DNA of 47,123 bases from an uncultured Faecalibacterium sp. (lineage in GTDB: Bacteria; Bacillota; Clostridia; Oscillospirales; Ruminococcaceae), in assembly GCA_934525405.1 (NCBI GenBank), contig CAKSZF010000007.1, positions 1-47,123 of the forward strand, given 5' to 3'. Each line of letters opens with the position of its first letter. Positions within the stretch are counted from its first letter, which is position 1. Below the pieces are notes generated by a model. That model searched no databases. It worked only from the letters and a program-made list of their open reading frames with translations, and was not told where the DNA came from. A program made the translations under genes and the position numbers. Below, in pieces: positions 16,024 to 25,377 of this stretch.

Positions 16024-16791
16024 ATGGAGTATAAGAGAAAGGTTGATAAAAAACGCATTCCAACTTGCAATATTATGGGCGTTAATATTGCGGCAATCAA
16101 TATGGAGTGGTTGACAGACTATCTCGAAAAAAATATTTCGGAAATAAAAGGAGACTATATATGTGTCTCAAATGTACATACAACTGTAACCAGTTTTGAA
16201 GATGCGGATTACTGTGCAATTCAAAATGGCGGGTTAATGGCAATTCCAGATGGCGGTCCTCTTTCTACTGTTGGTCAGAAACGCGGTCATAAGAATATGG
16301 AGCGCACAACAGGCCCAAGTTTAATGGGAGAGATTTTTGAAATCTCTGCAAAGAAAGGGTATCGCCATTATTTTTATGGCAGCAAAGAAGAAACATTGGA
16401 GCTGTTGTATCAAAAACTCACAAGCAATTATCCGGGAATCCAAATTGCTGGAATGTACAGTCCTCCGTTTAGACCTCTGACGGAAGAGGAAGATAAAGCA
16501 ATTATAGAAAGAATAAACGAAACCAAGCCGGACTTTGTATGGGTCGGACTTGGAGCACCAAAACAGGAAAAGTGGATGGCAGCACATCAGGGAAAAATTG
16601 ATGGACTGATGCTTGGTGTTGGAGCTGGATTTGACTATTATGCAGAGAATATTAAGCGTGCTCCGATGTGGATGCAGAAACATAACCTGGAATGGGTGTA
16701 TCGCTTAGTACAAGATCCGAAGAGACTGTTTAAGAGATATTGGAGCACTAACACGAAGTTTATTTGGAATGCAATGATAAGGGGAAAGTAA
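16024..16791 (+). CDS. WecG/TagA/CpsF family glycosyltransferase
   Basis: A 255-residue GT26 family enzyme that adds the second sugar to a lipid-linked primer at the inner face of the membrane. Marks are NIMGVNIAAINMEWL, VSNVHTTVTSFEDADY, IPDGGPLSTVGQKRG, ERTTGPSLMGEIFE, HYFYGSKEETLELLYQKL, and the strongly conserved WVGLGAPKQEKWMAAH and GVGAGFDYYAENIKRAP near the C-terminus. Many relatives have Asp where this protein has Ser in RTTGPSL. ATG 16024 is preferred over an upstream GTG at 16015 because AAAGG lies eight bases before it. Three bases separate it from the next gene, so the AT-rich operon starts here. The sugar cannot be deduced. Confidence 0.9.
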   Translation: MEYKRKVDKKRIPTCNIMGVNIAAINMEWLTDYLEKNISEIKGDYICVSNVHTTVTSFEDADYCAIQNGGLMAIPDGGPLSTVGQKRGHKNMERTTGPSLMGEIFEISAKKGYRHYFYGSKEETLELLYQKLTSNYPGIQIAGMYSPPFRPLTEEEDKAIIERINETKPDFVWVGLGAPKQEKWMAAHQGKIDGLMLGVGAGFDYYAENIKRAPMWMQKHNLEWVYRLVQDPKRLFKRYWSTNTKFIWNAMIRGK

Positions 16792-16794
16792 GAG

Positions 16795-17460
16795 ATGGAT
16801 ATTAAGAGGTACGTAAGAGATCATGAAGGATTGATGAAGTTCTTAGCATTAATATACAGAATAACTGGTTTTAATTCCATTAAAGGCAAATCTAACATGG
16901 AAATTTCATGGGGGGGGGTATTCACACGGCATACCCATATTAAGAATAATGGAAAAAACAATCGGTTGATATTAGAAGAGGGATGCAGAATATATGATTC
17001 TCAAATACAATTTTGGGGAGAAAATAATATAGTTAAAATCGAACATGACTGTGTTTTGAAGAATGTAGATATGTGGATTAGTGATGGTGGAGTCGTTGAA
17101 ATAGGGCATAACACACACTTTTCAGGAAGGACGCATATAGCCTGTATTGAAGGAAAAAAGGTTCATATAGGCAAGAGATGCTTGTTCTCAGATACGATTA
17201 CTTTTAGAACAGGAGATAGTCACTCTATACTTGACAGTGATGGAAAAAGAATAAATAAAGCTAAAGATATTATTATTGGAGATCACGTTTGGATAGGACA
17301 GCAAGTGATTGTTTTAAAGGGTTCTACTGTCGGTGCTGATTCAATTGTTGGAACTGGGTCATTGTTAACAGGGAAAACATATAATTCAAATTCGGTTATT
17401 GCTGGAAGTCCTGCTAAAATTGTAAAACAGTGTGTTTCATGGGATCCAAGGACGTTGTAA
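16795..17460 (+). CDS. Left-handed beta-helix (hexapeptide repeat) acyltransferase
   Basis: A 221-residue protein of the WbbJ/maltose O-acetyltransferase type. Residues about 35-215 form imperfect hexapeptide repeats, for example IKIEHDCVLKNVDMWISDG, VEIGHNTHF, VHIGKRCLFSDT, IIIGDHVWIGQQVIVLKGSTVGADSIVGTGSL and the closing VIAGSPAKIVKQ. The IGDHVWIG turn and the SPAK ending are typical of CoA-dependent O-acetyltransferases that decorate polysaccharides. The substrate is not visible. ATG 16795 follows AAGAG and starts three bases past the upstream stop. A run of nine G at 16911-16919 is prone to slippage, so the gene could phase-vary; that is inference. Confidence 0.85.
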   Translation: MDIKRYVRDHEGLMKFLALIYRITGFNSIKGKSNMEISWGGVFTRHTHIKNNGKNNRLILEEGCRIYDSQIQFWGENNIVKIEHDCVLKNVDMWISDGGVVEIGHNTHFSGRTHIACIEGKKVHIGKRCLFSDTITFRTGDSHSILDSDGKRINKAKDIIIGDHVWIGQQVIVLKGSTVGADSIVGTGSLLTGKTYNSNSVIAGSPAKIVKQCVSWDPRTL

Positions 17461-17506
17461 GTAATCCAAGAAGATAATAGGAAAGTAGAGGTAATAGGTG
17501 TGAGTA

Positions 17507-17683
17507 GTGAAAAAGAGTATATTGATTGTACACAACTATTATCAGATTCCCGGCGAAGAAGATACCGTTGTTGCAAATGAGAATGGGATGCTTGAGAAGC
17601 ATAGACATAAAGGGATGTTATACAGTCGTAATAATGCAGAATTAAATCAAATGTCAAAAATCAGGATAAATGTAATAGTTTAA
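17507..17683 (+). pseudogene. Truncated GT4 glycosyltransferase (N-terminal stub)
   Basis: A 58-codon frame from GTG 17507 reads KKSILIVHNYYQIPGEEDTV then VANENGMLEKH and LYSRNNAELNQM before ending in TAA. This is the well-known start of GT4 glycosyltransferases (VHNYYQ.PGGED..V.NE..LL...GH.V..Y.R.N.E), which run to about 350-400 residues. The second Gly of PGGED is replaced by Glu, and nothing of the rest of the enzyme follows. The sequence to 17868 is AT-rich, with no recognisable gene or terminator. This is the third glyco-gene remnant in the locus. Confidence 0.75.
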
Positions 17684-17868
17684 CACAAAGGGGAAAAGAA
17701 TTCTGGATAGAAAAAGTTAACAAAAGGAAAGTCCAACTAGGAGTTATAGATTTTTATGGAAAATGTTTTGGCATTTTTAAGATATTTGATGTACTACAAT
17801 TATGCATTTAAAGATTCTACTGAAAATTGAATCTTGAGTGCAGTATTGAAAAACAGGAGGTACTTCTT

Positions 17869-19113
17869 TTGAATTTACAGATAAATAAAAACGCCTTATT
17901 GCAATATTTTGCTATTTATATGTCGTTGCAGTTTTTGAGTGGTAGAGTTTCGTTATTCTTAGGTTCAGACTTGTTTTATGGTTTTTGTTTTGTTTTTAGT
18001 GCTACGTATATTTTTATTCATAACAGGGCATTTCGAGAGGACTCTAAATATTTTTTATACTTATTTATAATCGTGTGTTTTGCATTAATAACAACGGTTT
18101 TCACTGGTGGTGCTTTGTCTATTGCGACAACGTTATCCTTGCTATCAAGATATCTGATGGTGTATGTCGCAATTGTAAGTAATAGAGAAAAATTTATTGA
18201 GCGTTTTTTAAGAATGTGTTATGTACTGGCGATTACCAGTGTAATTATTTTCGCATTTGTTCAAATTGCGGGTCAAGATACTGCAATGAGATTAATGTCG
18301 CCATTATATGAGATTAAAAATACTCTTTCATGGATGCCAAGCTCCTACGGGTTGTTTTTTATCGTTTATAATTTTAGAAATGGAAATAGAAACTCGTATA
18401 TGTTTGGTGAACCAGGATTATACCAGATGGTTATTATTCTCGCTTTGTATTTTACAGTATTTAAAGCTGAGCATTTAAGTGATAAACAGAAAGCGAGATA
18501 TGTGATCGTATTCTTAATAACAATGATTACAATACAGTCAACTACTGGCTTTATGAGCCTTATTGTTCTGATACTATGTATCATTTTCTCAAATGGATTA
18601 AATATTAATAGAAAAATCAAAGGTTTAATAATGACCTTGGTAATTGTTGGATTTATATACATTTTATTTTTTGCTGGCAAAGATAGTATCATATATACCA
18701 GCTTTATGAATAAGCTATTTGATGATGGGGGAAGTCTAGATTTAGCTGTCGGCACTGGATCTGATAGAGTTACATCAATATTGCGATTCGTATGGTTATT
18801 AAATAACCAGTTCATGGATTTTATGATTGGAATAGGATACGATGGCATCGTTAATTATTTTGGGGGCTATTCTTGTAGCGGTATTGTTAATTCATTTATG
18901 ATGTTTGGTGCAATAAACTGCCTCGTATTGTATGGCTATATATTGACAGTAATAGTTAAATATAGCAGATCTTTATATGAAGTTGTTTTTTTACTATTTA
19001 TGATCATCAATAATGGATTGTCTCAGCCAGATATGTTGGCGATTACCACAGTCTTTGGGTTTGTGTATCTGTTGCAAGAAAGAAAAATGAGAGGGAATAT
19101 AAATGAAAATTAA
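17869..19113 (+). CDS. O-antigen/capsule polymerase-like membrane protein (Wzy)
   Basis: A 414-residue, very hydrophobic protein with about ten to twelve predicted membrane segments and a larger loop around residues 150-190 that contains MFGEPGLYQM, a feature of Wzy-type polymerases in such loci. These proteins join repeat units on the outer face of the membrane. TTG 17869 was chosen because AGGAGG lies eight bases upstream; an in-frame upstream region reads poorly as a signal. Sequence similarity is too weak for a definite family, so the call rests on topology, length and locus position next to a flippase. Codon use is strongly AT-rich. It overlaps the next gene by 11 bases. Confidence 0.75.
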   Translation: MNLQINKNALLQYFAIYMSLQFLSGRVSLFLGSDLFYGFCFVFSATYIFIHNRAFREDSKYFLYLFIIVCFALITTVFTGGALSIATTLSLLSRYLMVYVAIVSNREKFIERFLRMCYVLAITSVIIFAFVQIAGQDTAMRLMSPLYEIKNTLSWMPSSYGLFFIVYNFRNGNRNSYMFGEPGLYQMVIILALYFTVFKAEHLSDKQKARYVIVFLITMITIQSTTGFMSLIVLILCIIFSNGLNINRKIKGLIMTLVIVGFIYILFFAGKDSIIYTSFMNKLFDDGGSLDLAVGTGSDRVTSILRFVWLLNNQFMDFMIGIGYDGIVNYFGGYSCSGIVNSFMMFGAINCLVLYGYILTVIVKYSRSLYEVVFLLFMIINNGLSQPDMLAITTVFGFVYLLQERKMRGNINEN

Positions 19114-20071
19114 AAATAAAGGACAGTTCTTGCTTTATGATGCAAAGCGAATAATATATAGAATTCTTCGTAGAAATACAACAGATCAAAATTTGAGTAG
19201 AACATTGGGGAATAAGGTCATGCTTAAGCCTAATGAAACAAATGAACTCTTGTATAATGCTATCATGTCGGGAGAACCTTTCTTTGCAGGCCGGTTTGGG
19301 GGATTTGAACTATCAGTGATGCTAAAAGAAATGGAGGGAAAATTCGATAGTAATTCTGATTTGGCAAAGAAGTTTGTTAATAATGCAGGATTCTTTAGTT
19401 GTGATGCAGAGCAGGTAAAAAAGTTTGTTGAATTAATGCTTTGGAGCTCAGAAAGACTGGATTTAATAGGAAGATATTGGAATGGTATGGAAGACTACAT
19501 TATTAAGACATATGCTACTGCATCAGCTTTAACACATTTGAACTACATTGAACCTTGGTTTCCACACAATACTATTCCTTGGACATACGCATTAAGGGGA
19601 AAAAAAGTACTAATTATACATCCTTTTGAAGCTTCCATTCAAAAACAGTATGAAAAGAGAGAAAGGTTGTTTTCAGATAATAGAATTCTTCCGGAATTTG
19701 AATTGATAACATTGAAGGCAGTACAAACTATTGCAGGAGAGCGGGATTCACGATTTAATACTTGGTTTGATGCCCTTGAGTATATGTTCAATGAGGCAAT
19801 GAAAAAAGAGTTTGATGTTGCTATTATTGGGTGTGGAGCTTATGGTTTTCCATTGGCAGCAAAGCTAAAAAAAGCTGGAAAAGTTGCAATTCATTTGGGC
19901 GGTGCATCGCAATTACTTTTTGGTATTAAAGGTGCACGCTGGGAAAATGAACCACAGTATGGATATGTTCGAGAACTTTTTAATGAGTACTGGATTTATC
20001 CACTTGAGCAAGACTGTGTAAAAAATAGAAAAAGCGTAGAAAGCGCATGTTATTGGGGAAAGACAGAATAA
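19103..20071 (+). CDS. Unrecognised polysaccharide-locus protein, paralogue A (possible GT-D-like transferase)
   Basis: A 322-residue soluble protein with no signal peptide. I do not recognise a named family with certainty. Two blocks stand out: FFAGRFGGFELSVML near residue 60, and GKKVLIIHPFEASIQKQYEKR near residue 168, followed by ILPEFELITLKAVQTIAGE. Near residue 243 comes EFDVAIIGCGAYGFPLAAKLKKAGKVAIHLGG then QLLFGIKGARW. The RFGG..E block and the GxGAxG..LA..L...GK.AI..GG end recall DUF1792/GT-D glycosyltransferases (which have RFGDGE), so a sugar-transfer role is plausible. A paralogue lies at 23918-24823. The start overlaps the polymerase gene, indicating coupled translation. Confidence 0.6.
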   Translation: MKIKNKGQFLLYDAKRIIYRILRRNTTDQNLSRTLGNKVMLKPNETNELLYNAIMSGEPFFAGRFGGFELSVMLKEMEGKFDSNSDLAKKFVNNAGFFSCDAEQVKKFVELMLWSSERLDLIGRYWNGMEDYIIKTYATASALTHLNYIEPWFPHNTIPWTYALRGKKVLIIHPFEASIQKQYEKRERLFSDNRILPEFELITLKAVQTIAGERDSRFNTWFDALEYMFNEAMKKEFDVAIIGCGAYGFPLAAKLKKAGKVAIHLGGASQLLFGIKGARWENEPQYGYVRELFNEYWIYPLEQDCVKNRKSVESACYWGKTE

Positions 20072-20089
20072 TGTTGCGTAGGAGAGAAA

Positions 20090-21616
20090 ATGGAGAATAA
20101 ATCAAGAACTAAAAATGTAACGAGAAATGTTTCGGCGGCGATGTTCACCAAATTTTTTGATCAGTTTCTGAATTTTGTTGTTAGAACAATTTTTATTAAA
20201 ACCTTGGCCATTGAATATTTGGGAATAAATGGTTTATTCAATAACATTTTGTCGTTTTTATCGTTGGCAGAACTAGGTGTAGGAAGTGCGATAATATACT
20301 TAATGTATAAACCAGTTGCGGAAAATGATGTTCAGAAAATCTGTACTTATATGAATGTGTATAAAAAAATATATGCATTTCTAGGGGCTATAGTATTTCT
20401 AATCGGAATATCACTTACACCCTTTTTAAATTTCTTTGTTGCTGAAAGACCAACAATTCCAGAAAGTCTGGAAGTAATATATATAGTATATATCATAAAA
20501 ACTGTATCCACTTATTTTTTCGCATACAAGCAGTCGATTTTTATTGCACATCAACGTAGTTATGTTATCAACCGCAATACAGCAGTATTTACGATGATTA
20601 GATGCGTGCTTGAAAGTGCATGTTTAATTATCGCGCATCAGTTCTTGGTATATCTCATAATTGATATGCTTATTAATTATGTGCAGAATATTACAATTGC
20701 AATTAAGGCAAACAAAGAGTATCCGTATTTAAAGAACAAAAAATTAGGGAAGCTGACTGATAAAGAGAGCGCTGCTATAAAGAAAAATGTGGGCGCAATG
20801 TTTTTTCATAAAATCGGAGCGGTCGTTCTAAATAGTTCGGATAATTTGATACTCTCAAAATTTATAGGAATTGTTACTGTTGGTATCTATTCAAATTACT
20901 CAACAATACTAACAATAGTAAAAACAGTTCTTTGGACAGTTTTTGATGCCATAGTACCTAGTGTTGGTAATTTGTGTGCAAATTCAGATGATGAGCAAAA
21001 GTATATTGTTTTCCGAGGAATCCAGCTAATGAATTTATGGGTGTCTGGATTTTGTACTATTGCTTTGGGGGTTTTGATAAACCCATTCATTTGCCTTTGG
21101 ATTGGAGAGAGTTATTTGTTGCCACAAGCTACTGTGTGGGCAATAATTATTTCTTATTATGTTCAAACGAATATGCGAGCCATTGAAATGTTCAGATCCG
21201 CAACAGGACTTTTTTATAATGATAGATTTGTTCCACTAATTCAATGTGTGATCAATATTGTAGTGTCTATTATCATGGTTAAATTTTGGGGAGTTGCAGG
21301 AGTTTTTGTTGGTACTTCTTGCTCTGTTTTACTGACGGGCTTTTGGGTACAGCCATACATGGTGTATAGGTATATTTTCAAAAAGCCACTGATTCTTTAT
21401 TTTGTGAATTATATCAAGAGCACGTTTGTTACTGTGCTCGCTTTGTTTTGCACCTATTTCTGTGCAAATATTGTGGAGCATGCTGGAATTCTATCTTTTG
21501 TATGGAAAATGGCCTGTTGTACAGTGATACCAAATCTGATTTTTATTATCGTTTATTGGAAATCAAATGAATTTAACTATCTGAAACGAAAGGTATTGCA
21601 AATAATAAAAAGATAA
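20090..21616 (+). CDS. Oligosaccharide flippase (Wzx-like, MOP superfamily)
   Basis: A 508-residue membrane protein with about 14 predicted helices. The N-terminus (RNVSAAMFTKFFDQFLNFVV, then RTIFIKTLAIEYLGINGLF and FNNILSFLSLAELGVGSAI) is the usual start of Wzx/RfbX-type polysaccharide transporters in Firmicutes. It moves lipid-linked repeat units across the membrane for the polymerase encoded two genes upstream. ATG 20090 is preceded by GGAGAGAA. Spacing of 18 bases from the upstream gene and 22 to the next supports one operon. No catalytic motif is expected in this family, and substrate specificity cannot be read. Codon use is AT-rich like its neighbours. Confidence 0.9.
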   Translation: MENKSRTKNVTRNVSAAMFTKFFDQFLNFVVRTIFIKTLAIEYLGINGLFNNILSFLSLAELGVGSAIIYLMYKPVAENDVQKICTYMNVYKKIYAFLGAIVFLIGISLTPFLNFFVAERPTIPESLEVIYIVYIIKTVSTYFFAYKQSIFIAHQRSYVINRNTAVFTMIRCVLESACLIIAHQFLVYLIIDMLINYVQNITIAIKANKEYPYLKNKKLGKLTDKESAAIKKNVGAMFFHKIGAVVLNSSDNLILSKFIGIVTVGIYSNYSTILTIVKTVLWTVFDAIVPSVGNLCANSDDEQKYIVFRGIQLMNLWVSGFCTIALGVLINPFICLWIGESYLLPQATVWAIIISYYVQTNMRAIEMFRSATGLFYNDRFVPLIQCVINIVVSIIMVKFWGVAGVFVGTSCSVLLTGFWVQPYMVYRYIFKKPLILYFVNYIKSTFVTVLALFCTYFCANIVEHAGILSFVWKMACCTVIPNLIFIIVYWKSNEFNYLKRKVLQIIKR

Positions 21617-21638
21617 TTGGAATTAGGAGGTATAGCAC

Positions 21639-23888
21639 GTGAAAATTGCACTGTTGACATTTAATACAGCAATAAATTATGGAGCTCAACTTCAGGCATA
21701 TGCGTTACAAAAGACATTACGTGATTCAGGATATGAAGCATATCATGTGATGGTTGGAAAAAGGATTAAAAGTACAAAATTAAAGTATAAGATTAAAAGC
21801 GCCTTGGAGAAAAAAAAGAATGAGTCATATGATGAATTTATGAATAACAGACTGATTTTTTATCCAGGTAGTTTTGATGAAAGTAATTTTTACTTATTAA
21901 ATCAAAAATTTGATGTTTTTATATCTGGAAGTGATCAGGTATGGAATATGAAGGCTGGAGTCAATCCTATTTGGTTCCAAGAAACGGTAGAAAGCGAAAA
22001 AAAGAAAATCTCTTATGCTGCCAGTATGGGCATTAAAGATGTACCGGCAGAGTATATTTCTGAGACTGCTAGAGCGCTTTCAGACTTCAATTATATTTCA
22101 GTGCGAGAAGATGAAGCTAAAAGCGCACTAAGTAATTACATTTCTGGTCCAATAGAGACCCATGTTGATCCAGTGTTTTTAGTGAACCGTTCAGAATGGG
22201 AAGAATTGGCAGGAAGTAGGATTGCTAAAAATCCATATATTTTTGTATATGGAACAGAAATGTCTAAGCAAATAAAGAATGCTGCTTATGAATTGAAAGA
22301 ACAACATCCAGAGTGTTCTATTATTTCTGTTTTTCCAATGAAGGGAGCAACCGCTGTTGATGGCAGCACAGGTCCGATTGAGTTTATAAACTATATTTGC
22401 TATGCCGATTATGTAGTGACTTCTTCTTTCCATGCTACTGCTTTCTCTATTATTTTTCATAAAAAAATAGTGGAAGTACTTCATTCGACCACCGGATCTA
22501 GAGCTTTGAATGTGTTGAAGGTATTCCATCAGGAGAATAGCCTATATAGGGTTGGACACAGAATTATGGAGTGGGATTATTCTGGAGTTGATGAAATAAT
22601 AAGCGCAGAGAGAAAAAAGTCTCTATCATATTTGGAAACGGCAATCAATTCAGATTGTACAAAACAATATTTTGCAAAGAAGCCAGTAGAGATATGGGAA
22701 AAGCAAAATCAGGATATGAAAGTGATAGCAGAAGAGGCAATCAATTGTACCGGATGCGGTTTATGCGTTAATGTCTGTCCTAAGAAAGCGATAGAGATGC
22801 ATCTGGATGATAGTGGCTTTTTCTATCCGAGTATTGATTTCAAGCAATGCGTGAAATGTGGGATTTGTCATAAATCTTGTCCTACTGTTTATTCTAAATC
22901 AAAATCTATACCATATACACCTGTAGTATATGCTGCTAAAAGTTGTGAGAAAAGTATATTAATGAATAGCTCATCAGGTGGAGTATTTGTTCACTTGTCG
23001 AATAAAATACTTGAGGATGGTGGGGTCGTATATGGATGTAAATATGATAAAGAATACAATGCAGTAATTGGAAGGGCCACTACTAAAGAAGAGCGAGATT
23101 TGTTTTGCGGTTCTAAATATGTGCAGAGTAGTATGCAGGATTCTTTCACTTGGGTTTCAAAAGATCTGCAGGATGGAAAAGAGGTTTTATTCAGTGGTGT
23201 ACCATGCCAGGTCGATGCACTAAAGATATATTTAGAAAGTAAAAAAATAGCAACGGATAAGTTGTATTCAATAGACTTAATATGCCACGGGGCACCGAAC
23301 CCATCAATTTGGCAAGAACACCTTAATAGAATAAAGTTGCGGTTTCAAAATCGTGAGATTCGGAAGATAACATTTAGAAAAAAAGATGAAATCGGTAATG
23401 GACAATGTCTGTATATAGAGTTTGAGGGTGAGAAATCATACTTCGCGCGTTCTGGTCATGACGAATACTACCGGATGTTTTTGAAAAATTATATTTTGAG
23501 ACCATCGTGCTATAGCTGTCGCTATTCTAGGAAAAATAGAGTTGGAGACATAACAATAGCTGATTGGTGGGGGGGATATAAGGTTAAACCAGAACTTATG
23601 GTATTAGGATGTTCAGAAGTAATAGTTAATAGCGATAAAGGAATGCAGTTGTTTGAAACTATTAATCCTGAAGTTGAATCTTTGGAAATAACTATGAGCG
23701 ATGGCGTACAGCCTAATTTGTATCATCCAACTTATAGACCGGCGAGATGGGAAGAATTTCAAGAATTGTATAAAAAATATGGGTTCAAAGTTGCAGCTTG
23801 GAAGATCTCCAGCAAAAAGGAAAAAGTGCAGACCATTTTGCAACGACTTCAGTTGAATGAAATTATTTACAAGAGTAAGCATGATTGA
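21639..23888 (+). CDS. Fusion protein: polysaccharide pyruvyl transferase domain + ferredoxin + FrhB-like domain
   Basis: A 749-residue protein joining two polysaccharide-locus families. Residues 1 to about 340 are a CsaB/WcaK-type pyruvyl transferase: MKIALLTFNTAINYGAQLQAYALQ, FDVFISGSDQVWN, SYAASMG, HVDPVFL and TSSFHATAFSIIF. Residues about 367-410 are a 2[4Fe-4S] ferredoxin segment (CTGCGLCVNVCPKKAI and CVKCGICHKSCPT). The rest is a coenzyme F420 hydrogenase/dehydrogenase beta-subunit (FrhB) domain: SSSGGVFVHLS, GSKYVQS, VLFSGVPCQVDALKIYL, DLICHGAPNP and GDITIADWWG. GTG 21639 has AGGAGG upstream. Elsewhere in the locus the same two parts are separate genes. The FrhB part probably does redox chemistry on a sugar; that is inference. 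Confidence 0.88.
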   Translation: MKIALLTFNTAINYGAQLQAYALQKTLRDSGYEAYHVMVGKRIKSTKLKYKIKSALEKKKNESYDEFMNNRLIFYPGSFDESNFYLLNQKFDVFISGSDQVWNMKAGVNPIWFQETVESEKKKISYAASMGIKDVPAEYISETARALSDFNYISVREDEAKSALSNYISGPIETHVDPVFLVNRSEWEELAGSRIAKNPYIFVYGTEMSKQIKNAAYELKEQHPECSIISVFPMKGATAVDGSTGPIEFINYICYADYVVTSSFHATAFSIIFHKKIVEVLHSTTGSRALNVLKVFHQENSLYRVGHRIMEWDYSGVDEIISAERKKSLSYLETAINSDCTKQYFAKKPVEIWEKQNQDMKVIAEEAINCTGCGLCVNVCPKKAIEMHLDDSGFFYPSIDFKQCVKCGICHKSCPTVYSKSKSIPYTPVVYAAKSCEKSILMNSSSGGVFVHLSNKILEDGGVVYGCKYDKEYNAVIGRATTKEERDLFCGSKYVQSSMQDSFTWVSKDLQDGKEVLFSGVPCQVDALKIYLESKKIATDKLYSIDLICHGAPNPSIWQEHLNRIKLRFQNREIRKITFRKKDEIGNGQCLYIEFEGEKSYFARSGHDEYYRMFLKNYILRPSCYSCRYSRKNRVGDITIADWWGGYKVKPELMVLGCSEVIVNSDKGMQLFETINPEVESLEITMSDGVQPNLYHPTYRPARWEEFQELYKKYGFKVAAWKISSKKEKVQTILQRLQLNEIIYKSKHD

Positions 23889-23917
23889 TTGAATACACGA
23901 TGGGAAGGAGAAAGATA

Positions 23918-24823
23918 ATGGATAACGATAATGCAATCGTAAAAATAATGAAAAAAATCTATAAGAGAATTAAATTTGATTTTGATTATCGTGGACTTCA
24001 TGTTTTGAAAGAAAATGAAGGGAATTGTTTTATCTATGAAGCCATTATCCATGGTGGTCCATGCATGATTGGCCGAGGTGGCGCAGTTGAACTGAGATGT
24101 GTTCAAGAGTATTTGAATAGTGGCTCTTTCAGCAGCGCGATAAAAGACGAAGTCCAAGTTTGTGCTGGTGTATTTCCACCTAGTGATGAGATCCTAGCGA
24201 AATTCTCCAAATATTATATAGAATGTATGGAGAAAGCAGATCTACTTGCATTATGGAGTGTTGGGGCTGAAAAGAAAATTGTTAAGGAAAAATGTTTTCA
24301 TACACAATTCACATATTTAAAAGCACTTGAGCCATATTATTATGATGAACCTTGGTCGAGGGCATTAGAAGGAAAGAGGGTTCTAGTGATACATCCTTTT
24401 TCTGAGAGCATTAAAATTCAGTATCAAAAGAGAAAAAGTCTATTTAAAAATCAAGCTGTATTACCTGAGTTTAGGGAATTAATATGTATAAAGGCAGTTC
24501 AGTCTAATGCAGGAGCAATTTCAGAGTATAAGGACTGGTTTGTTGCACTAGAGTACATGAAAAATGAAATAAAGAAAAGTGATTTTGACGTTGCTATTAT
24601 TGGCGCAGGTGCATATAGTCTACCATTGGCTGCTTATGTAAAAGAACTTGGGAAAGTTGCAGTACAGATGTCTGGCTCAACCCAAATCCTCTTTGGAATT
24701 AAGGGTAGGAGATGGGAGAACATTCCCGAAATATCATGTATGTTTAATGAAAGTTGGATTCGTCCTAGTGAACAAGAGACACCAAAGGATTGTGCAAAGG
24801 TCGAAGGAGGCAGTTACTGGTGA
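23918..24823 (+). CDS. Unrecognised polysaccharide-locus protein, paralogue B
   Basis: A 301-residue soluble protein, paralogous to the 19103-20071 product. Shared blocks are [11 protein letters not shown] (matching FAGRFGGFELS), [70 protein letters not shown] and [13 protein letters not shown]. The two differ enough (roughly one-third to one-half identical in the blocks) to serve different substrates. ATG 23918 has GGAAGGAG upstream; a possible upstream in-frame start at 23885 lacks a site. It follows the fusion gene and its TGA overlaps the ATG of the acyltransferase gene (TGATG). Possible GT-D-like transferase, as for paralogue A. AT-rich codons. Confidence 0.6.
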   Translation: MDNDNAIVKIMKKIYKRIKFDFDYRGLHVLKENEGNCFIYEAIIHGGPCMIGRGGAVELRCVQEYLNSGSFSSAIKDEVQVCAGVFPPSDEILAKFSKYYIECMEKADLLALWSVGAEKKIVKEKCFHTQFTYLKALEPYYYDEPWSRALEGKRVLVIHPFSESIKIQYQKRKSLFKNQAVLPEFRELICIKAVQSNAGAISEYKDWFVALEYMKNEIKKSDFDVAIIGAGAYSLPLAAYVKELGKVAVQMSGSTQILFGIKGRRWENIPEISCMFNESWIRPSEQETPKDCAKVEGGSYW

Positions 24824-25377
24824 TGAACTTTATAAAAAAAATGAAGATGTTTCGCTGCAAATTGTTACTAAGTTTTCATAAGAATATTGATTTTGGAAAA
24901 AACTCTTCATTTGGTAGGGGTTCTGTGTTCTGGGCACCTCATCACATGAAGATTGGCGATAACGTGTATATTGGAAAATATTGTACGATTCAAGCTGATA
25001 TCGAGATGGGAAATAATATTGAGATTGCGAATACAGTAGGTCTTATTGGACGATATGATCACGACTATTCAGCGGTGGGAGTAAGTATAAAAGATGCCCC
25101 ATGGATTGGTGATCCAAATTATAGTTTTAAAGGGTTAAACCAAAAAATCATTATTGAAGATGATGTTTGGATTGGGTATGGTGCAGTAGTATTTACTGGA
25201 GTCCATATTTTTCGAGGCGCGATTATTGCAGCTGGAAGTATTGTAACAAGGGACGTACCCCCATATGCAATTGTAGCTGGTAATCCAGCGAAGATAAAAG
25301 GGTATCGATTTACAGAAGAACAAGTAATAGAGCATGAAAAAGCTCTGTATGGATGCGGAGGAAAAATTGATGGGTAG
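24823..25377 (+). CDS. Hexapeptide-repeat O-acetyltransferase
   Basis: A 184-residue left-handed beta-helix acyltransferase. Repeats run from [36 protein letters not shown] through [57 protein letters not shown] in the middle carries the His expected at the active site, and [17 protein letters not shown] is the standard C-terminal signature. It most likely O-acetylates a sugar in the repeat unit. ATG 24823 overlaps the upstream stop, with GGAGG in good position before it; the frame stays open further upstream but without a better site. It overlaps the next gene by eight bases, so the genes are translationally linked. Confidence 0.87.
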   Translation: MNFIKKMKMFRCKLLLSFHKNIDFGKNSSFGRGSVFWAPHHMKIGDNVYIGKYCTIQADIEMGNNIEIANTVGLIGRYDHDYSAVGVSIKDAPWIGDPNYSFKGLNQKIIIEDDVWIGYGAVVFTGVHIFRGAIIAAGSIVTRDVPPYAIVAGNPAKIKGYRFTEEQVIEHEKALYGCGGKIDG

